Part shown: positions 52,302 to 60,041 of the stretch, piece after piece
Numbering within the stretch: position 1 is the stretch's first letter
Layout: each line of letters opens with the position of its first letter
Source: Betaproteobacteria bacterium SG8_41
Lineage (GTDB): Bacteria > Pseudomonadota > Gammaproteobacteria > Burkholderiales > SG8-41
Reading direction: 5' to 3'
Length of the DNA stretch: 60,353 bases
Assembly (NCBI GenBank): GCA_001303585.1
Contig: LJTT01000010.1
Span: 1 to 60,353, forward strand
The notes under the pieces: model-generated
The model's input: the letters and a program-made list of their open reading frames with translations, nothing else
What the model was told of the DNA's origin: nothing
Databases searched by the model: none
Made by a program: the position numbers and the translations under genes

Positions 52302-53300
52302 TCACGCTTTTCCTCTTCCCTGCGTCGCGCGGAGCTCGCGGATCGCTTCGACGAGCGCGGGAATAACCTTCCGATAGTCACCGACGACGCCCCAGCGCGC
52401 GTCCTTGTAGATGGACGCCTCGGCATCAGTATTGATCGCGACGATATTGCGCGCATTGCCGCAGCCCGCCATGTGGTGGCCCGCGCCTGAAATTCCGACC
52501 GCGATATAAAGCTCTGGCGTCACCGTCTTGCCGGTAAGCCCGATCTGCATCGAGTGCGGGCACCAGCCCAGGTCGCATGGCACGCGGCTTGCGCCGACGG
52601 CGCCGTTCAATTCGCGGGCAAGCTCCGCAAGCACCTCAAAGCCTTCCGGGCCATCCAAGCCCCGACCGCCGGCGATCACGACCCGCGCCTCCTCGAGCCG
52701 CACGTCCGCGCCGCTGTCACGCTGGCGCTCGAGGACTCGCGCACGCCGCGCCGTTTTGTCGAAAGCAACGGTTATGGTTTCTCCTGCGCGCCGCGGATCA
52801 TGCTGGAGCGCGTCATAGCACCCGCCCCGGACCGTGGCGACCTTGAGAGCGGTGTTGAACGATATCGTCTCGCGCACATTTCCGCCGTAGCACGGCCGCG
52901 TGAAACGGAGCACGCCGCTTTCGAGTGTAATGGCGACACAGCCGGTAGCGACAGCCGCCCCGAGCCGAAAGGCAAGGCGAGGCGCCAGATCAGCGCCACT
53001 CGTGGTGTGGCCGATCAAGACGGCTGCCGGACCCGCTTCGCGCACCGCTACAGCCACGCAAGCAGTCCAGCCGTCGCTGTCGTATTCCGCCAGCGCCGGC
53101 TCCCCCGCCGTATAGACTTTGTCGGCCCCATAGGCAATCAGCTCCGCCGCCGCGGCCTCGTCTGCACCGGGACATGCCGCGCAGACCTGCCCGCCGATCT
53201 CGGCCACAAGGCGCCGCGCCAGGCCCAGAAGCTCGCGGGAAAGTCCCGTCGGCGTTCCAGCAGCAAGCTCCGCAACGACTGTGACGCCGCGGAGACTCAT
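52302..53300 (-). CDS. etfA: Electron transfer flavoprotein alpha subunit
   Basis: ATG 53300 overlaps the etfB stop (ATGA), giving 332 residues; an upstream extension is rejected. The C-terminal FAD domain is clear: VVIAGGRGLDGPEGFEVLAELA, GASRVPCDLGWCPHSMQIGLTGKTVTPELYIAVGISGAGHHMAGCGNARNIVAINTDAEASIY. The HHMAGC replaces the common QHLAGM, a change near the flavin. It receives electrons from acyl-CoA dehydrogenases and hands them to ETF-quinone oxidoreductase (not in the window). Confidence 0.92.
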   Translation of the reverse strand: MSLRGVTVVAELAAGTPTGLSRELLGLARRLVAEIGGQVCAACPGADEAAAAELIAYGADKVYTAGEPALAEYDSDGWTACVAVAVREAGPAAVLIGHTTSGADLAPRLAFRLGAAVATGCVAITLESGVLRFTRPCYGGNVRETISFNTALKVATVRGGCYDALQHDPRRAGETITVAFDKTARRARVLERQRDSGADVRLEEARVVIAGGRGLDGPEGFEVLAELARELNGAVGASRVPCDLGWCPHSMQIGLTGKTVTPELYIAVGISGAGHHMAGCGNARNIVAINTDAEASIYKDARWGVVGDYRKVIPALVEAIRELRATQGRGKA

Positions 53301-54100
53301 AAAAGCTTCGCCCCAAGCAGCCGCTGGGCGAGGTTTAAGCCCTGTTCCTCGGGCGTTGCTCCGTCCACCAGGTCGCATGCGCCCTTCCTTGGCGGGACGA
53401 ACAGCCGGTCAAGCACCCGCCGCGCGCCGGCCGCACCGACTTCACCTGATCCGAGACCCAGATCAGCGGCGGGCCACATCACCACGGGTTTACGGGCAGC
53501 CCGCATCGTTTCACGCAGCGTCGGCGTGCGGGCGGCACCGAGCTCGTTCGATACCGTCACCACCGCGGGCAGCGGCGCCTCGATCACGTCGAAGCCGTTT
53601 TCCACGACCCGCTCGACGCGCACCGTACGGTCGCTCACCTTGATATCGCGCGCAAATGTAATCACGGGTAGCTGCAAAAGCTCCGCGATCCCGCAGCCAA
53701 CGACACCTGCATCCCAATCGGCCGCCTGCCGGCCAGTCAATACCAGGTCGCAACCGCCCAGTTTCCCGATCGCCGCCGCAAGGACGCGGGCTGTGCTGTA
53801 AGCATCGCCGTCCTGGAGAGCGGCGTCGCTGAGCAGCACGCCGTCATCGCCCCCCATGGCAAGGCCGTGCTTGAGGACGGCGCGCGCTGACTCCGGTCCA
53901 AGTGTCATGATGCTGATCCGCGACTCGATTCCGGCATCGCGGATGCGCAGCGCCGCTTCGAGCGCCTGTTCGTCGAATGGGCTCATGACCATCTGCAGAC
54001 CCGAGGCCGGGATGACCGTTTTCGCCTGCTCGTCGACCTTGAACATGCTGAAGGCCGCTTCGGGGTTCGGGACCTGCTTTGCGCAAACGACGATGTGCAT
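53297..54100 (-). CDS. etfB: Electron transfer flavoprotein beta subunit
   Basis: ATG 54100 gives 267 residues: VVCAKQVPNPEAAF (start), MSPFDEQALEAALRI, SIMTLGPESARAVLKHGLAMGGDDGVLL, DLVLTGRQAADWDAGVVGCGIAELL and the C-terminal domain-swap helix. The GRQAADWDAG loop stands where ordinary ETFs have GRQAIDGDTAQ, so the AMP-binding segment is unusual. It is translationally coupled to etfA. The molybdoenzyme gene upstream is separated by a repeat-bearing 152-nt gap. Confidence 0.92.
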   Translation of the reverse strand: MHIVVCAKQVPNPEAAFSMFKVDEQAKTVIPASGLQMVMSPFDEQALEAALRIRDAGIESRISIMTLGPESARAVLKHGLAMGGDDGVLLSDAALQDGDAYSTARVLAAAIGKLGGCDLVLTGRQAADWDAGVVGCGIAELLQLPVITFARDIKVSDRTVRVERVVENGFDVIEAPLPAVVTVSNELGAARTPTLRETMRAARKPVVMWPAADLGLGSGEVGAAGARRVLDRLFVPPRKGACDLVDGATPEEQGLNLAQRLLGAKLL

Positions 54101-54114
54101 CACAGAGGCTTCGT

Positions 54115-54253
54115 GAATCTAAAGTCGTGAATCATGAATCGCAACTTCGGATTGGCAGCTCGATTTTGAACGACAATTTCCCCGCTCCACGGATTGAGAT
54201 TGATCTTACACACGCGGGAGCTAGTGATGAAATGGCTTCTGGTCACTGGTCAC
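54115..54253. repeat. Composite array: family D and family B before etfB
   Basis: GAATCTAAAGTCGTGAATCA, TGAATCGC (54115-54142) is family D. TCTGGTCACTGGTCACT (54238-54254) is family B and overlaps the stop codon of the sulfite-oxidase-fold gene (TAG at 54253-54255 on the minus strand). Between them is a spacer without recognised features. Confidence 0.65.
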
Positions 54254-55497
54254 TAAATGATGGTGATATCGGTTGGCACGATCCAGTCGAAATGCTTGCG
54301 CTGGAAGTTCCAGGGTGTCTGCGGCTGGACGCGCCCGGTTTCGTCGGTGGCGCGGGCCATGATCTTGTATTGGCCGGGTTTATCCACCTCCCACAGATAT
54401 GACCAGCGCCGCCACAACCAGCGCTCGCGCGGCTCCTCGATGTGCGCATCGGTCCAGGTCTTGCCTTCATCAAGGCTTATCTCCACGCGCGTGATTGCGC
54501 CCTTGCCGCTCCAGGCGCGCCCGCGAATCACGTGAGAGCCGCGCGGAAGGGGCGAGTCCTCGTCGATCGGCTCGGTGATGATATTGCGCACCCCCATCGC
54601 CATAAGGGGCGGCTTGTCCGGATCCTGCGCCGATTCCCCGTAGACGAAGTACTCCCGCTGGTAGAAGGGCTTGGGCATGCTGCTCATTACTTCGAGCTCT
54701 TCGAGCCATTTCACCCACCAGTTTCCGGACCATCCCGGCACGATGAGCCGCACGGGGGATCCGTGCACATGCCACAAGTATTCGCCGTTCTGCGCCCAGG
54801 CGAGAATCGTGTCCGGGTCGAGCGCTTTCTCGAGCGGCAGCGCCTTCTCGTAGTGGATCACGCCGGGATCCGGAATCTCGAAATCCCGCGTCCCCACTGA
54901 GCGATAAATGACTGCCGTATCCGGGTGGCCGGTATCGAACCCCTGCGCTCGCACACAGACCGCGCCCGGCTTGATGCCCGCACGCTCGAGCACTTCCACG
55001 AGCGGCGCGCCCGTAAATTCGCCCGCGCTCACCGCGCACGTCGTTGTCGACTCGGAGCTGATCTCCTCATCGGACGGAAGCTCGCCCTTAACACGTTGCT
55101 GGGCGCGCTTTTGCATGTCCTGCTGGTTGACGCGCGATGGTTTCCTGGCGCCTTTGCGCAGATAGTCGAAGAAGCCGGCGTCGTTGCCGGCGCACTCGGT
55201 GACCGCCCGCACGCTGCGACCGGGCAGCTTCATGAGACTTTCGAGATCCAGCTCGAACGAACGCTCGACCTCGCCCTTGATCGCGAGTCTCCAGTCGTCC
55301 GGATGGACTGGCTCGGGCGCTTCGAGCTGGTTGACGATGTAGTACGCCTCGGTCGGCGTGATCAGGCCGGCAAGCTCCGTCACCGGGGCGCGGCCGTTTA
55401 TGACCCGGCCCTCCGCATCTTTGCCCGGTATGATTGCTGGGCGTTTCCGGTCCGGCCAGCCCAGAACCCAATCGCCTTCAATTTCCCGCTTCGGCAT
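54253..55497 (-). CDS. Sulfite-oxidase-fold molybdopterin enzyme
   Basis: The 414-residue protein has the Mo-cofactor domain with AVTECAGND (Cys102, the Mo ligand position), ENGEYLWHVHGSPVRLIVPGWSGNWWVKWLEELEV-type sequence (about 237-270) and the C-terminal dimerisation domain (RVEISLDEGKTWTDA, RRWSYLWEV). Homologues oxidise sulfite or reduce other substrates. No Tat or Sec signal is visible, so it appears cytoplasmic, unlike SorA/SoxC enzymes. A charged insert RKGARKPSRVNQQDMQKRA (about 114-132) interrupts the domain. AGAGGAGAG precedes ATG 55497. A GntR gene is divergent. Confidence 0.85.
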   Translation of the reverse strand: MPKREIEGDWVLGWPDRKRPAIIPGKDAEGRVINGRAPVTELAGLITPTEAYYIVNQLEAPEPVHPDDWRLAIKGEVERSFELDLESLMKLPGRSVRAVTECAGNDAGFFDYLRKGARKPSRVNQQDMQKRAQQRVKGELPSDEEISSESTTTCAVSAGEFTGAPLVEVLERAGIKPGAVCVRAQGFDTGHPDTAVIYRSVGTRDFEIPDPGVIHYEKALPLEKALDPDTILAWAQNGEYLWHVHGSPVRLIVPGWSGNWWVKWLEELEVMSSMPKPFYQREYFVYGESAQDPDKPPLMAMGVRNIITEPIDEDSPLPRGSHVIRGRAWSGKGAITRVEISLDEGKTWTDAHIEEPRERWLWRRWSYLWEVDKPGQYKIMARATDETGRVQPQTPWNFQRKHFDWIVPTDITII

Positions 55498-55519
55498 CGA
55501 CGCTCTCCTCTTTCTAAAC

Positions 55520-55562
55520 GAGTGACCGGCCGCTGGTCACTGGTCACTGGTCACTGGTCACG
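55520..55562. repeat. Family B heptad tandem repeat in a divergent promoter gap
   Basis: GAGTGACCGGCCGCT is followed by GGTCACT three times and GGTCAC once with no mismatch (55535-55561). It is the cleanest family B tandem run and lies 23 nt before the molybdoenzyme start on the other strand. The remaining 55563-55750 stretch shows no further feature. Confidence 0.75.
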
Positions 55563-55752
55563 CCCTTAAAACGAAGGCCGGACCTCCGCCTGGCACTCCG
55601 GCCGCAACCTCGCCGTCGAGCGCAGCCCCGACGCGTCGATGATGGATTTCCTCGACCGATGTCAGGCACTCAGCTCGTGGGGTTGGGAGCACGATCCTGC
55701 ACACGCCAGCGCGGGTAAGGCCATGGTAGGCATGGACTTTCTTGTTGTCAAT

Positions 55753-55770
55753 AAGATTGTTGACAATCTT
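55753..55770. promoter_or_regulatory. GntR/FadR-type operator
   Basis: AAGATTGT-TG-ACAATCTT is a perfect 8-bp inverted repeat whose core TTGTTGACAA fits the T-x-GT-N(0-3)-AC-x-A pattern of FadR-subfamily GntR regulators. It lies 26 nt before the GntR gene and covers its -35 box, so autorepression is the natural reading. The same site could control the divergent molybdoenzyme-ETF-carboxylase genes. Confidence 0.65.
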
Positions 55771-55788
55771 ACAATCCGCCAGTATCGT
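55760..55788 (+). promoter_or_regulatory. Sigma-70 promoter of the GntR gene, predicted leaderless transcript
   Basis: TTGACA (55760-55765) and TATCGT (55783-55788) are separated by 17 bp. Initiation about 7 nt downstream would fall at or next to the A of ATG 55796. No Shine-Dalgarno sequence precedes that ATG (AGTATCGTCTTTCGC), which agrees with a leaderless mRNA. Confidence 0.5.
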
Positions 55789-55795
55789 CTTTCGC

Positions 55796-56497
55796 ATGGC
55801 GCAAACTCTCGAGGCGCGCGGCTGGAGCGAACCGGCCGGCGCGCCTCCGCTCACCCGGTCGCTGCCCGAGCAAATCGCGGCCCAGCTTTCACGACGCATC
55901 GCGGGCGGCGCTTACGGGCCAGGCCAGCGCATACTCGAACAGGCCGTTGCTGCGGAGTTCTCCGTGAGCCGCGGGCCGGTACGCGAGGCGCTGCGCATGC
56001 TGGAAAAGGAAGGCCTGGTCACGATTCTGCCGCGTCGCGGGGCACAGGTCACGAATCTCTCTGTCGACGAGGTACGGGAGATCTTCGACATCCGGGCGGC
56101 GCTCAACGGTTTGCGTGACCGGCAGCTCGCCGAACACCCGGCGCGGCTCACCTTGCTGCCGCGCATCGAGGCCGAAGTCGGCAAGCTTGCCCGCCTCGTG
56201 CGCGAGGGGGGAGGGGGCGCGCGTTATGTTGAAACGGTATTCGAACTGAACCGTCTGCTCAACGAGGCGACGACCAACAAGCGGCTCTCCAGCATTCTCG
56301 ACTCGCTCGCCCTGCAAACGCTGCGCTATTCCCGGCTCGGGCTGTCCACGCCGGAGCGACGACGTCAATCACTCAGGCACTGGCAGCAGCTGGTGCGGGC
56401 AATGCGCGACGGAGATGGCAAGGCGGCTCAGCAGGCAGCAGAGCGGCGCGTCCGCGATTCGCGCGATGCCGCCATCAAGCTATTGCAAAAGTCGTGA
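55796..56497 (+). CDS. GntR-family (FCD-type) transcriptional regulator
   Basis: ATG 55796 gives 233 residues: a GntR winged helix (PEQIAAQLSRRIAGGAYGPGQRILEQAVAAEFSVSRGPVREALRMLEKEGLVTILPRRGAQV, about 25-84) and a helical FCD effector domain. The usual metal His residues are only partly kept (LRHW near 200, but Arg in the last helix position), so the ligand may bind without metal. The operator over its promoter and the divergent catabolic genes suggest it controls the cluster. Its stop TGA starts a family D word. Confidence 0.88.
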   Translation: MAQTLEARGWSEPAGAPPLTRSLPEQIAAQLSRRIAGGAYGPGQRILEQAVAAEFSVSRGPVREALRMLEKEGLVTILPRRGAQVTNLSVDEVREIFDIRAALNGLRDRQLAEHPARLTLLPRIEAEVGKLARLVREGGGGARYVETVFELNRLLNEATTNKRLSSILDSLALQTLRYSRLGLSTPERRRQSLRHWQQLVRAMRDGDGKAAQQAAERRVRDSRDAAIKLLQKS

Positions 56498-56710
56498 ATC
56501 GTGAGTGGACTGAAACCGCCAAACCGCCTATTCAGTGCAACCGCCAATCGACGCCACTTGAACCGAAAACCCAATTTAGCCGCAGATAAACACAGATACT
56601 CGCTGTCGACGCGCCAACCCGGCCAAACCGTTTCGCCGCCGAGGGATGGCAGCGATCACGAGCAGCGTTTTTGCCCTTGTCTTCCGTCTGCGTGTATCTG
56701 CGGTTAATTA
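56489..56710. repeat. Composite array: family D, family F, family E inverted pair
   Basis: CGTGAATCGTGAGTGG (56494-56509) contains the GntR stop. Family F follows (CTGAAACCGCCAAACCGCC from 56512; GCAACCGCCAATCGACGCCAC near 56537). The family E left arm is TTTAGCCGCAGATAAACACAG (56575-56595), and its complement is GTCTGCGTGTATCTGCGGTTAA (56687-56708), about 90 nt away. Nothing else is recognised in this gap. Confidence 0.75.
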
Positions 56711-56736
56711 AGTGTTTTGCGATTCGTAACACGCAA

Positions 56737-56958
56737 TCAGCCGTCCAGCACAGCCACGACCTGGCCTTCGGCCACGGCGTCCTTTTTTCCAACGAGGATT
56801 TCCGCGACCATTCCGGCATCTTCGGTAATCACAGGAATCTCCATCTTCATCGACTCTATGATGAGGAGAATGTCGCCCGAATCGACCTTGTCTCCGGGCT
56901 GGGCCTTGACCTCCCACACGGTTCCGGTGATTTCCGATTTGATTTCGATGCGTGCCAT
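56737..56958 (-). CDS. Stand-alone biotin carboxyl carrier protein
   Basis: The 73-residue protein is only a biotinyl domain: TGTVWEVKAQPGDKVDSGDILLIIESMKMEIPVITEDAGMV, with biotin-accepting Lys38 in ESMKME and the matching KKDAVAEGQVVAVLDG hairpin. It is the missing third component for the biotin carboxylase (49037) and carboxyltransferase (50561), but lies apart from them beyond the GntR gene. Its very short length, without the usual Pro/Ala linker and N-terminal part, is typical of carriers in three-piece acyl-CoA carboxylases. Confidence 0.92.
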   Translation of the reverse strand: MARIEIKSEITGTVWEVKAQPGDKVDSGDILLIIESMKMEIPVITEDAGMVAEILVGKKDAVAEGQVVAVLDG

Positions 56959-57086
56959 GAGCGGTCTTGCGCGTGAGGGTTAATTCACGATAGCTGGTGA
57001 AAATCGCCGCCGCGAGTATAGCACGGTGGCTTGTGCCTCTTGGTCGCGCTGCGTAACATGTGGCAACGAACTTTTCACGCACTCGC

Positions 57087-57902
57087 ATGAGCCACGCCAG
57101 CCTGCCCACCCTCAAGGACGCCGCCCTCGCCCAGGACGGGCGCATTGCTGTATTAACGCTGCAACGCGACGATGTCCGCAATGCGCTCACTGGAACAGCG
57201 CTTGTCGATGATATTTGCGCAACGCTGGAATGGGCGGACGCATGCGAGGATCTGTCGGTGCTGATATTGACGGGAGCAGGCTCCGCATTCTCGGCCGGGG
57301 GCAACATCAAGGTGATGCGCGAGCGCTCCGCTGTCACTGCGCCCTTCGAGCTCGAGGAGTACTACCGCAAGGGCATTCAACGCATCCCCCTCGCTATGCG
57401 TCGCTCCGAAGTCGCCACTATCGCGGCCGTAAATGGCCCGGCGATGGGCGCGGGCTTCGATCTCGCCAACATGTGCGACATCCGTATCGGGTCGACGCGC
57501 GCGCAGTTTGGCGAATCGTTCATCAACTTGAGCCTGATTGCCGGCGACGGCGGTGCCTGGTTTCTGCAACGTCTCGTCGGGCCACACCGCGCCGCCGAGC
57601 TGACCTTAACCGGGCGCGTTATCAAGGCCGATGAGGCACGCGCCATCGGCGTCCTGCTCGAAGTCACCGAGCCAGAGGCCCTGCTGTCGCGGGCGCAGGA
57701 AATTGCCCGGCAGATCGCATCGAAGCCGCCGCTCGCGGTGCGCTACGCCAAGCGCACGCTCAGGCTCGCTCAGGAGCAGAGCCTCGGGGAGCATCTCGAG
57801 GCCTGCGCATCGTTCCAGGCGGTCTTGCAGAAAACGGGTGATCACCTGGAAGCGCTTGGCGCGTTCTTCGAAAAACGCGCGGGTAATTTCAAGGGTAAAT
57901 GA
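57087..57902 (+). CDS. Crotonase-family protein with altered catalytic residues
   Basis: ATG 57087 gives 271 residues (a GTG at 57060 is possible). The crotonase landmarks are VLTLQRDDVRNALTG, AFSAGGNIKVM and GPAMGAGFDLANMCD. The two Glu positions of true hydratases are changed: GGGCE reads GAGFD (Asp) and the GxPEvxLG segment reads FGESFINLSLIAGDGG (Phe at the second Glu). An isomerase, thioesterase or C-C hydrolase role is therefore likelier than hydration. Its stop overlaps the start of the next gene (ATGA). Confidence 0.87.
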   Translation: MSHASLPTLKDAALAQDGRIAVLTLQRDDVRNALTGTALVDDICATLEWADACEDLSVLILTGAGSAFSAGGNIKVMRERSAVTAPFELEEYYRKGIQRIPLAMRRSEVATIAAVNGPAMGAGFDLANMCDIRIGSTRAQFGESFINLSLIAGDGGAWFLQRLVGPHRAAELTLTGRVIKADEARAIGVLLEVTEPEALLSRAQEIARQIASKPPLAVRYAKRTLRLAQEQSLGEHLEACASFQAVLQKTGDHLEALGAFFEKRAGNFKGK

Positions 57903-58585
57903 GCGCAAGGCTCGCGCTGCGTTACTGGCTGGTCGCCATTCTGGTCGGCATGCCTGCCGCGCCCGCTCTTGGCCAGGAGGGCCGGCTCGAGCCCGTGGAC
58001 GAAGCGGCGCGCGATCCATCCTGGGTCAGCTTTCGCAACCAGCTGCTCAATGCGGTGGAGTCGCGCGACCGCAAGTTCTTGATGGGAATCCTGGCGCAGG
58101 ACGTGCGCACCAGCCTCGAGGCGCCCCGCGGCGTCGCAGAATTCAGGAAGCAATGGGATGTCGATGGCAGCAACAGCCCGCTGTGGCACGCGCTGCGCTC
58201 GGCGCTCTTCCTCGGTTCCGCCTATCTCGAGCGCGAGAAGGGCCGCCGCGAGTTATGCGCGCCGTATGTGCTCGCGAAGTGGCCGCCGGAATTCGATCCG
58301 TTCCATCACGGCGTGGCGATTGCCCGCGAGGTGCTGGTGAAAGCGGAACCCTCTTCCGCGTCCGCGACGGTGCAGGTGCTCTCCTACGACATTGCAGTCA
58401 TCTCGGACTGGGAGGTCGCCGACAAGGCCCCTGATATCACGCAACGCTGGGTCAAAGTGAAGGTCAAGAACGGCGAGGGCTATATACCGGAAGAACAGAT
58501 CCGCAGCCCGGTCGAGCACGCCGCCTGCTTCGTCAGGACCGAGCAGGGGTGGCGCCTGTCGGGCCTCGCACCCGGCGGCGGTTAA
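57899..58585 (+). CDS. Secreted SH3-like domain protein
   Basis: The 228-residue protein starts with a signal peptide (about 1-25, ending APALG). The N-terminal half is helical (WVSFRNQLLNAVESRDRKFLMGILAQDVRTSLEAP). The C-terminal half looks like a bacterial SH3 fold (GVAIAREVLVKAEPSSASATVQVLSYDIAVISDW, RWVKVKVKNGEGYIPEEQI). Such domains bind cell-wall or metal ligands. It overlaps the crotonase gene by 4 nt, so the pair is coupled, although the functions look unrelated. Confidence 0.78.
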   Translation: MSARLALRYWLVAILVGMPAAPALGQEGRLEPVDEAARDPSWVSFRNQLLNAVESRDRKFLMGILAQDVRTSLEAPRGVAEFRKQWDVDGSNSPLWHALRSALFLGSAYLEREKGRRELCAPYVLAKWPPEFDPFHHGVAIAREVLVKAEPSSASATVQVLSYDIAVISDWEVADKAPDITQRWVKVKVKNGEGYIPEEQIRSPVEHAACFVRTEQGWRLSGLAPGGG

Positions 58586-58591
58586 TTACCC

Positions 58592-58689
58592 CGGTGAATC
58601 GTGATTGGTGAGCGGTGCATGGACTGAAGCGACAAACCGTTATGGTGTCGGGCTTCTATCCATTCACTATTCACTATTCACCATTCACG
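58592..58689. repeat. Family D inverted array
   Basis: The left arm GGTGAATCGTGATTGGTGAGC, GGTG (58592-58615) and the right arm, 58660-58689, of four heptads CCATTCACTATTCACTATTC, ACCATTCACG are complementary in sense. It lies between the SH3-like and GDPD genes; a translation through it (SIHYSLFTIHA) would give the GDPD a false N terminus. Confidence 0.75.
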
Positions 58690-58724
58690 CAGGCGGCGGA
58701 TCGATAGTCGCCGCCTCGGCCATT

Positions 58725-59666
58725 ATGGCAGGCTCAGTCAAAGCGCTCGATATCCAGGGCCACCGTGGGGCGCGCGGGCTGGCGCCCGAGAATACGCTGG
58801 CGGGCTTCGCCCGCGCCCTTGCGATCGGCGTCACCACGCTCGAGATGGATTGTGCGGTCACCAGGGATGATGTGGTGGTAGTCAGCCACGACCGAAGTCT
58901 CGACCCGGACCTCGTTCGCGGGCCTGACGGCCAATGGCTGACGGGCGCCGGCCCCCTCATCCGAGACCTCACTTACGAGAAACTGCAGCGCTACGACGTG
59001 GGCCGCATCAACCCGGCGAGCGCCTACGCGAAGCGCTGGCCGGAGCAGCAGCCACTTGATGGCGTGCGCATACCAAAACTGGCGGACGTGTTCAGTCTCG
59101 TGCGCAAATCCGGCAACAATGAGGTGCGCTTCAACATAGAGACAAAGATTTCCCCGCTGGCGCCGGCCGAGACAGTCGCACCGGAAGTCTTTGCCTGTTT
59201 GCTCCTGGCGGCCATCCGGGCGGCCGGCATGGCCGATCGCACGAGTATCCAGTCATTCGACTGGCGCACGCTTGCCGCGGTGCAGGCCAAGGCGCCGGCT
59301 ATCCCCACGGTTTACCTCACGACCGTCAGCGGTTTCATGGACAACATCCAGGCGGATAGATCCGCGTCGCCCTGGACTGCCGGTCACCATGTCAGCCGTC
59401 ATGGCGGCTCCATTCCGCGCATGGTGAAAATCGCCGGCGGGGCTGTATGGTCCCCGTATTACGGTGACCTTGTGCCGGCAGCGGTTCATGAAGCGCGCGT
59501 CCTGGGGCTCAAAATCGTACCGTGGACCGTGAACGAACCCGGCGACATGCGGCGCCTCATCGAATGGGGCGTCGACGGCATCATCAGCGACCGTCCAGAC
59601 ATCCTGCGCCGGGTCGGCGCAGAGATGGATGTCGTTTTGCCTCCAGCGACACCCGTGACTCTCTGA
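58725..59666 (+). CDS. Glycerophosphodiester phosphodiesterase
   Basis: ATG 58725 gives 313 residues. The catalytic set of GDPD barrels is present: IQGHRGARGLAPENT (His13, Glu22), TLEMDCAVTRDDVVVVSHD (Glu40, Asp42, His55), NIETKISP and the late KIVPWTVNEPGDMRRLIEWGVDGIISDRPD. It hydrolyses glycerophosphodiesters to glycerol-3-phosphate and an alcohol. No signal peptide is visible with this start, so cytoplasmic action is expected unless the start lies in the poorly defined sequence upstream. Confidence 0.9.
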   Translation: MAGSVKALDIQGHRGARGLAPENTLAGFARALAIGVTTLEMDCAVTRDDVVVVSHDRSLDPDLVRGPDGQWLTGAGPLIRDLTYEKLQRYDVGRINPASAYAKRWPEQQPLDGVRIPKLADVFSLVRKSGNNEVRFNIETKISPLAPAETVAPEVFACLLLAAIRAAGMADRTSIQSFDWRTLAAVQAKAPAIPTVYLTTVSGFMDNIQADRSASPWTAGHHVSRHGGSIPRMVKIAGGAVWSPYYGDLVPAAVHEARVLGLKIVPWTVNEPGDMRRLIEWGVDGIISDRPDILRRVGAEMDVVLPPATPVTL

Positions 59667-59712
59667 GCGAAGGCACCTGGGAACCACGCCGCCGCGAAAT
59701 GCGGCGCTTTGC

Positions 59713-59988
59713 TCAACCCGCTAGCACCTGCGCTAAGAACCACAGCGCGGGAACCGCAGCACCAAGCGTTGCCGTTGCCGTAGCGGCCAACGCCTGGCCG
59801 GCGCTGGCCTCGCGGCGGCAGATCGCGATTCCGATCACGACCAAGGCCGCACTCGCGATGACCGGCAGCAGAAACAAGGGGGCCATCGCCCATCGTCCCC
59901 AACCGTCGAACTGGCGCGCGTAGAGCTGCAGTCCCAGCAGGAAGGCAAGCGGCAGCCACGCAATGACGCAGAACAGTCGCGGCTTCAC
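59713..59988 (-). CDS. Small membrane protein, unknown function
   Basis: GTG 59988 (GGGA about 9 nt upstream) gives 91 residues with three hydrophobic segments: LFCVIAWLPLAFLLGLQLYA, WAMAPLFLLPVIASAALVVIGIAI and ALAATATATLGAAVPALWFLAQVL. A longer form from GTG 60087 would overlap the MliC gene by 46 nt and is less likely. I do not recognise the family. It follows the MliC lipoprotein gene on the same strand and may be co-transcribed. Confidence 0.55.
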   Translation of the reverse strand: MKPRLFCVIAWLPLAFLLGLQLYARQFDGWGRWAMAPLFLLPVIASAALVVIGIAICRREASAGQALAATATATLGAAVPALWFLAQVLAG

Positions 59989-60041
59989 CCTTGCAATCCC
60001 GGGCGCCGCCCTGCGCCATAGCGCGCCGCCACGCGGGTCCG

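Noticed and set aside
52554-53801. 415-codon plus-strand frame opposite etfA and etfB
   Set aside because: The ETF genes carry full family motifs and coupled starts; this frame has none.
57058-57090. Ten-codon frame overlapping the crotonase start by ATGA
   Set aside because: No ribosome site precedes it, so the overlap is probably chance, unlike the leader ORF before tctB.
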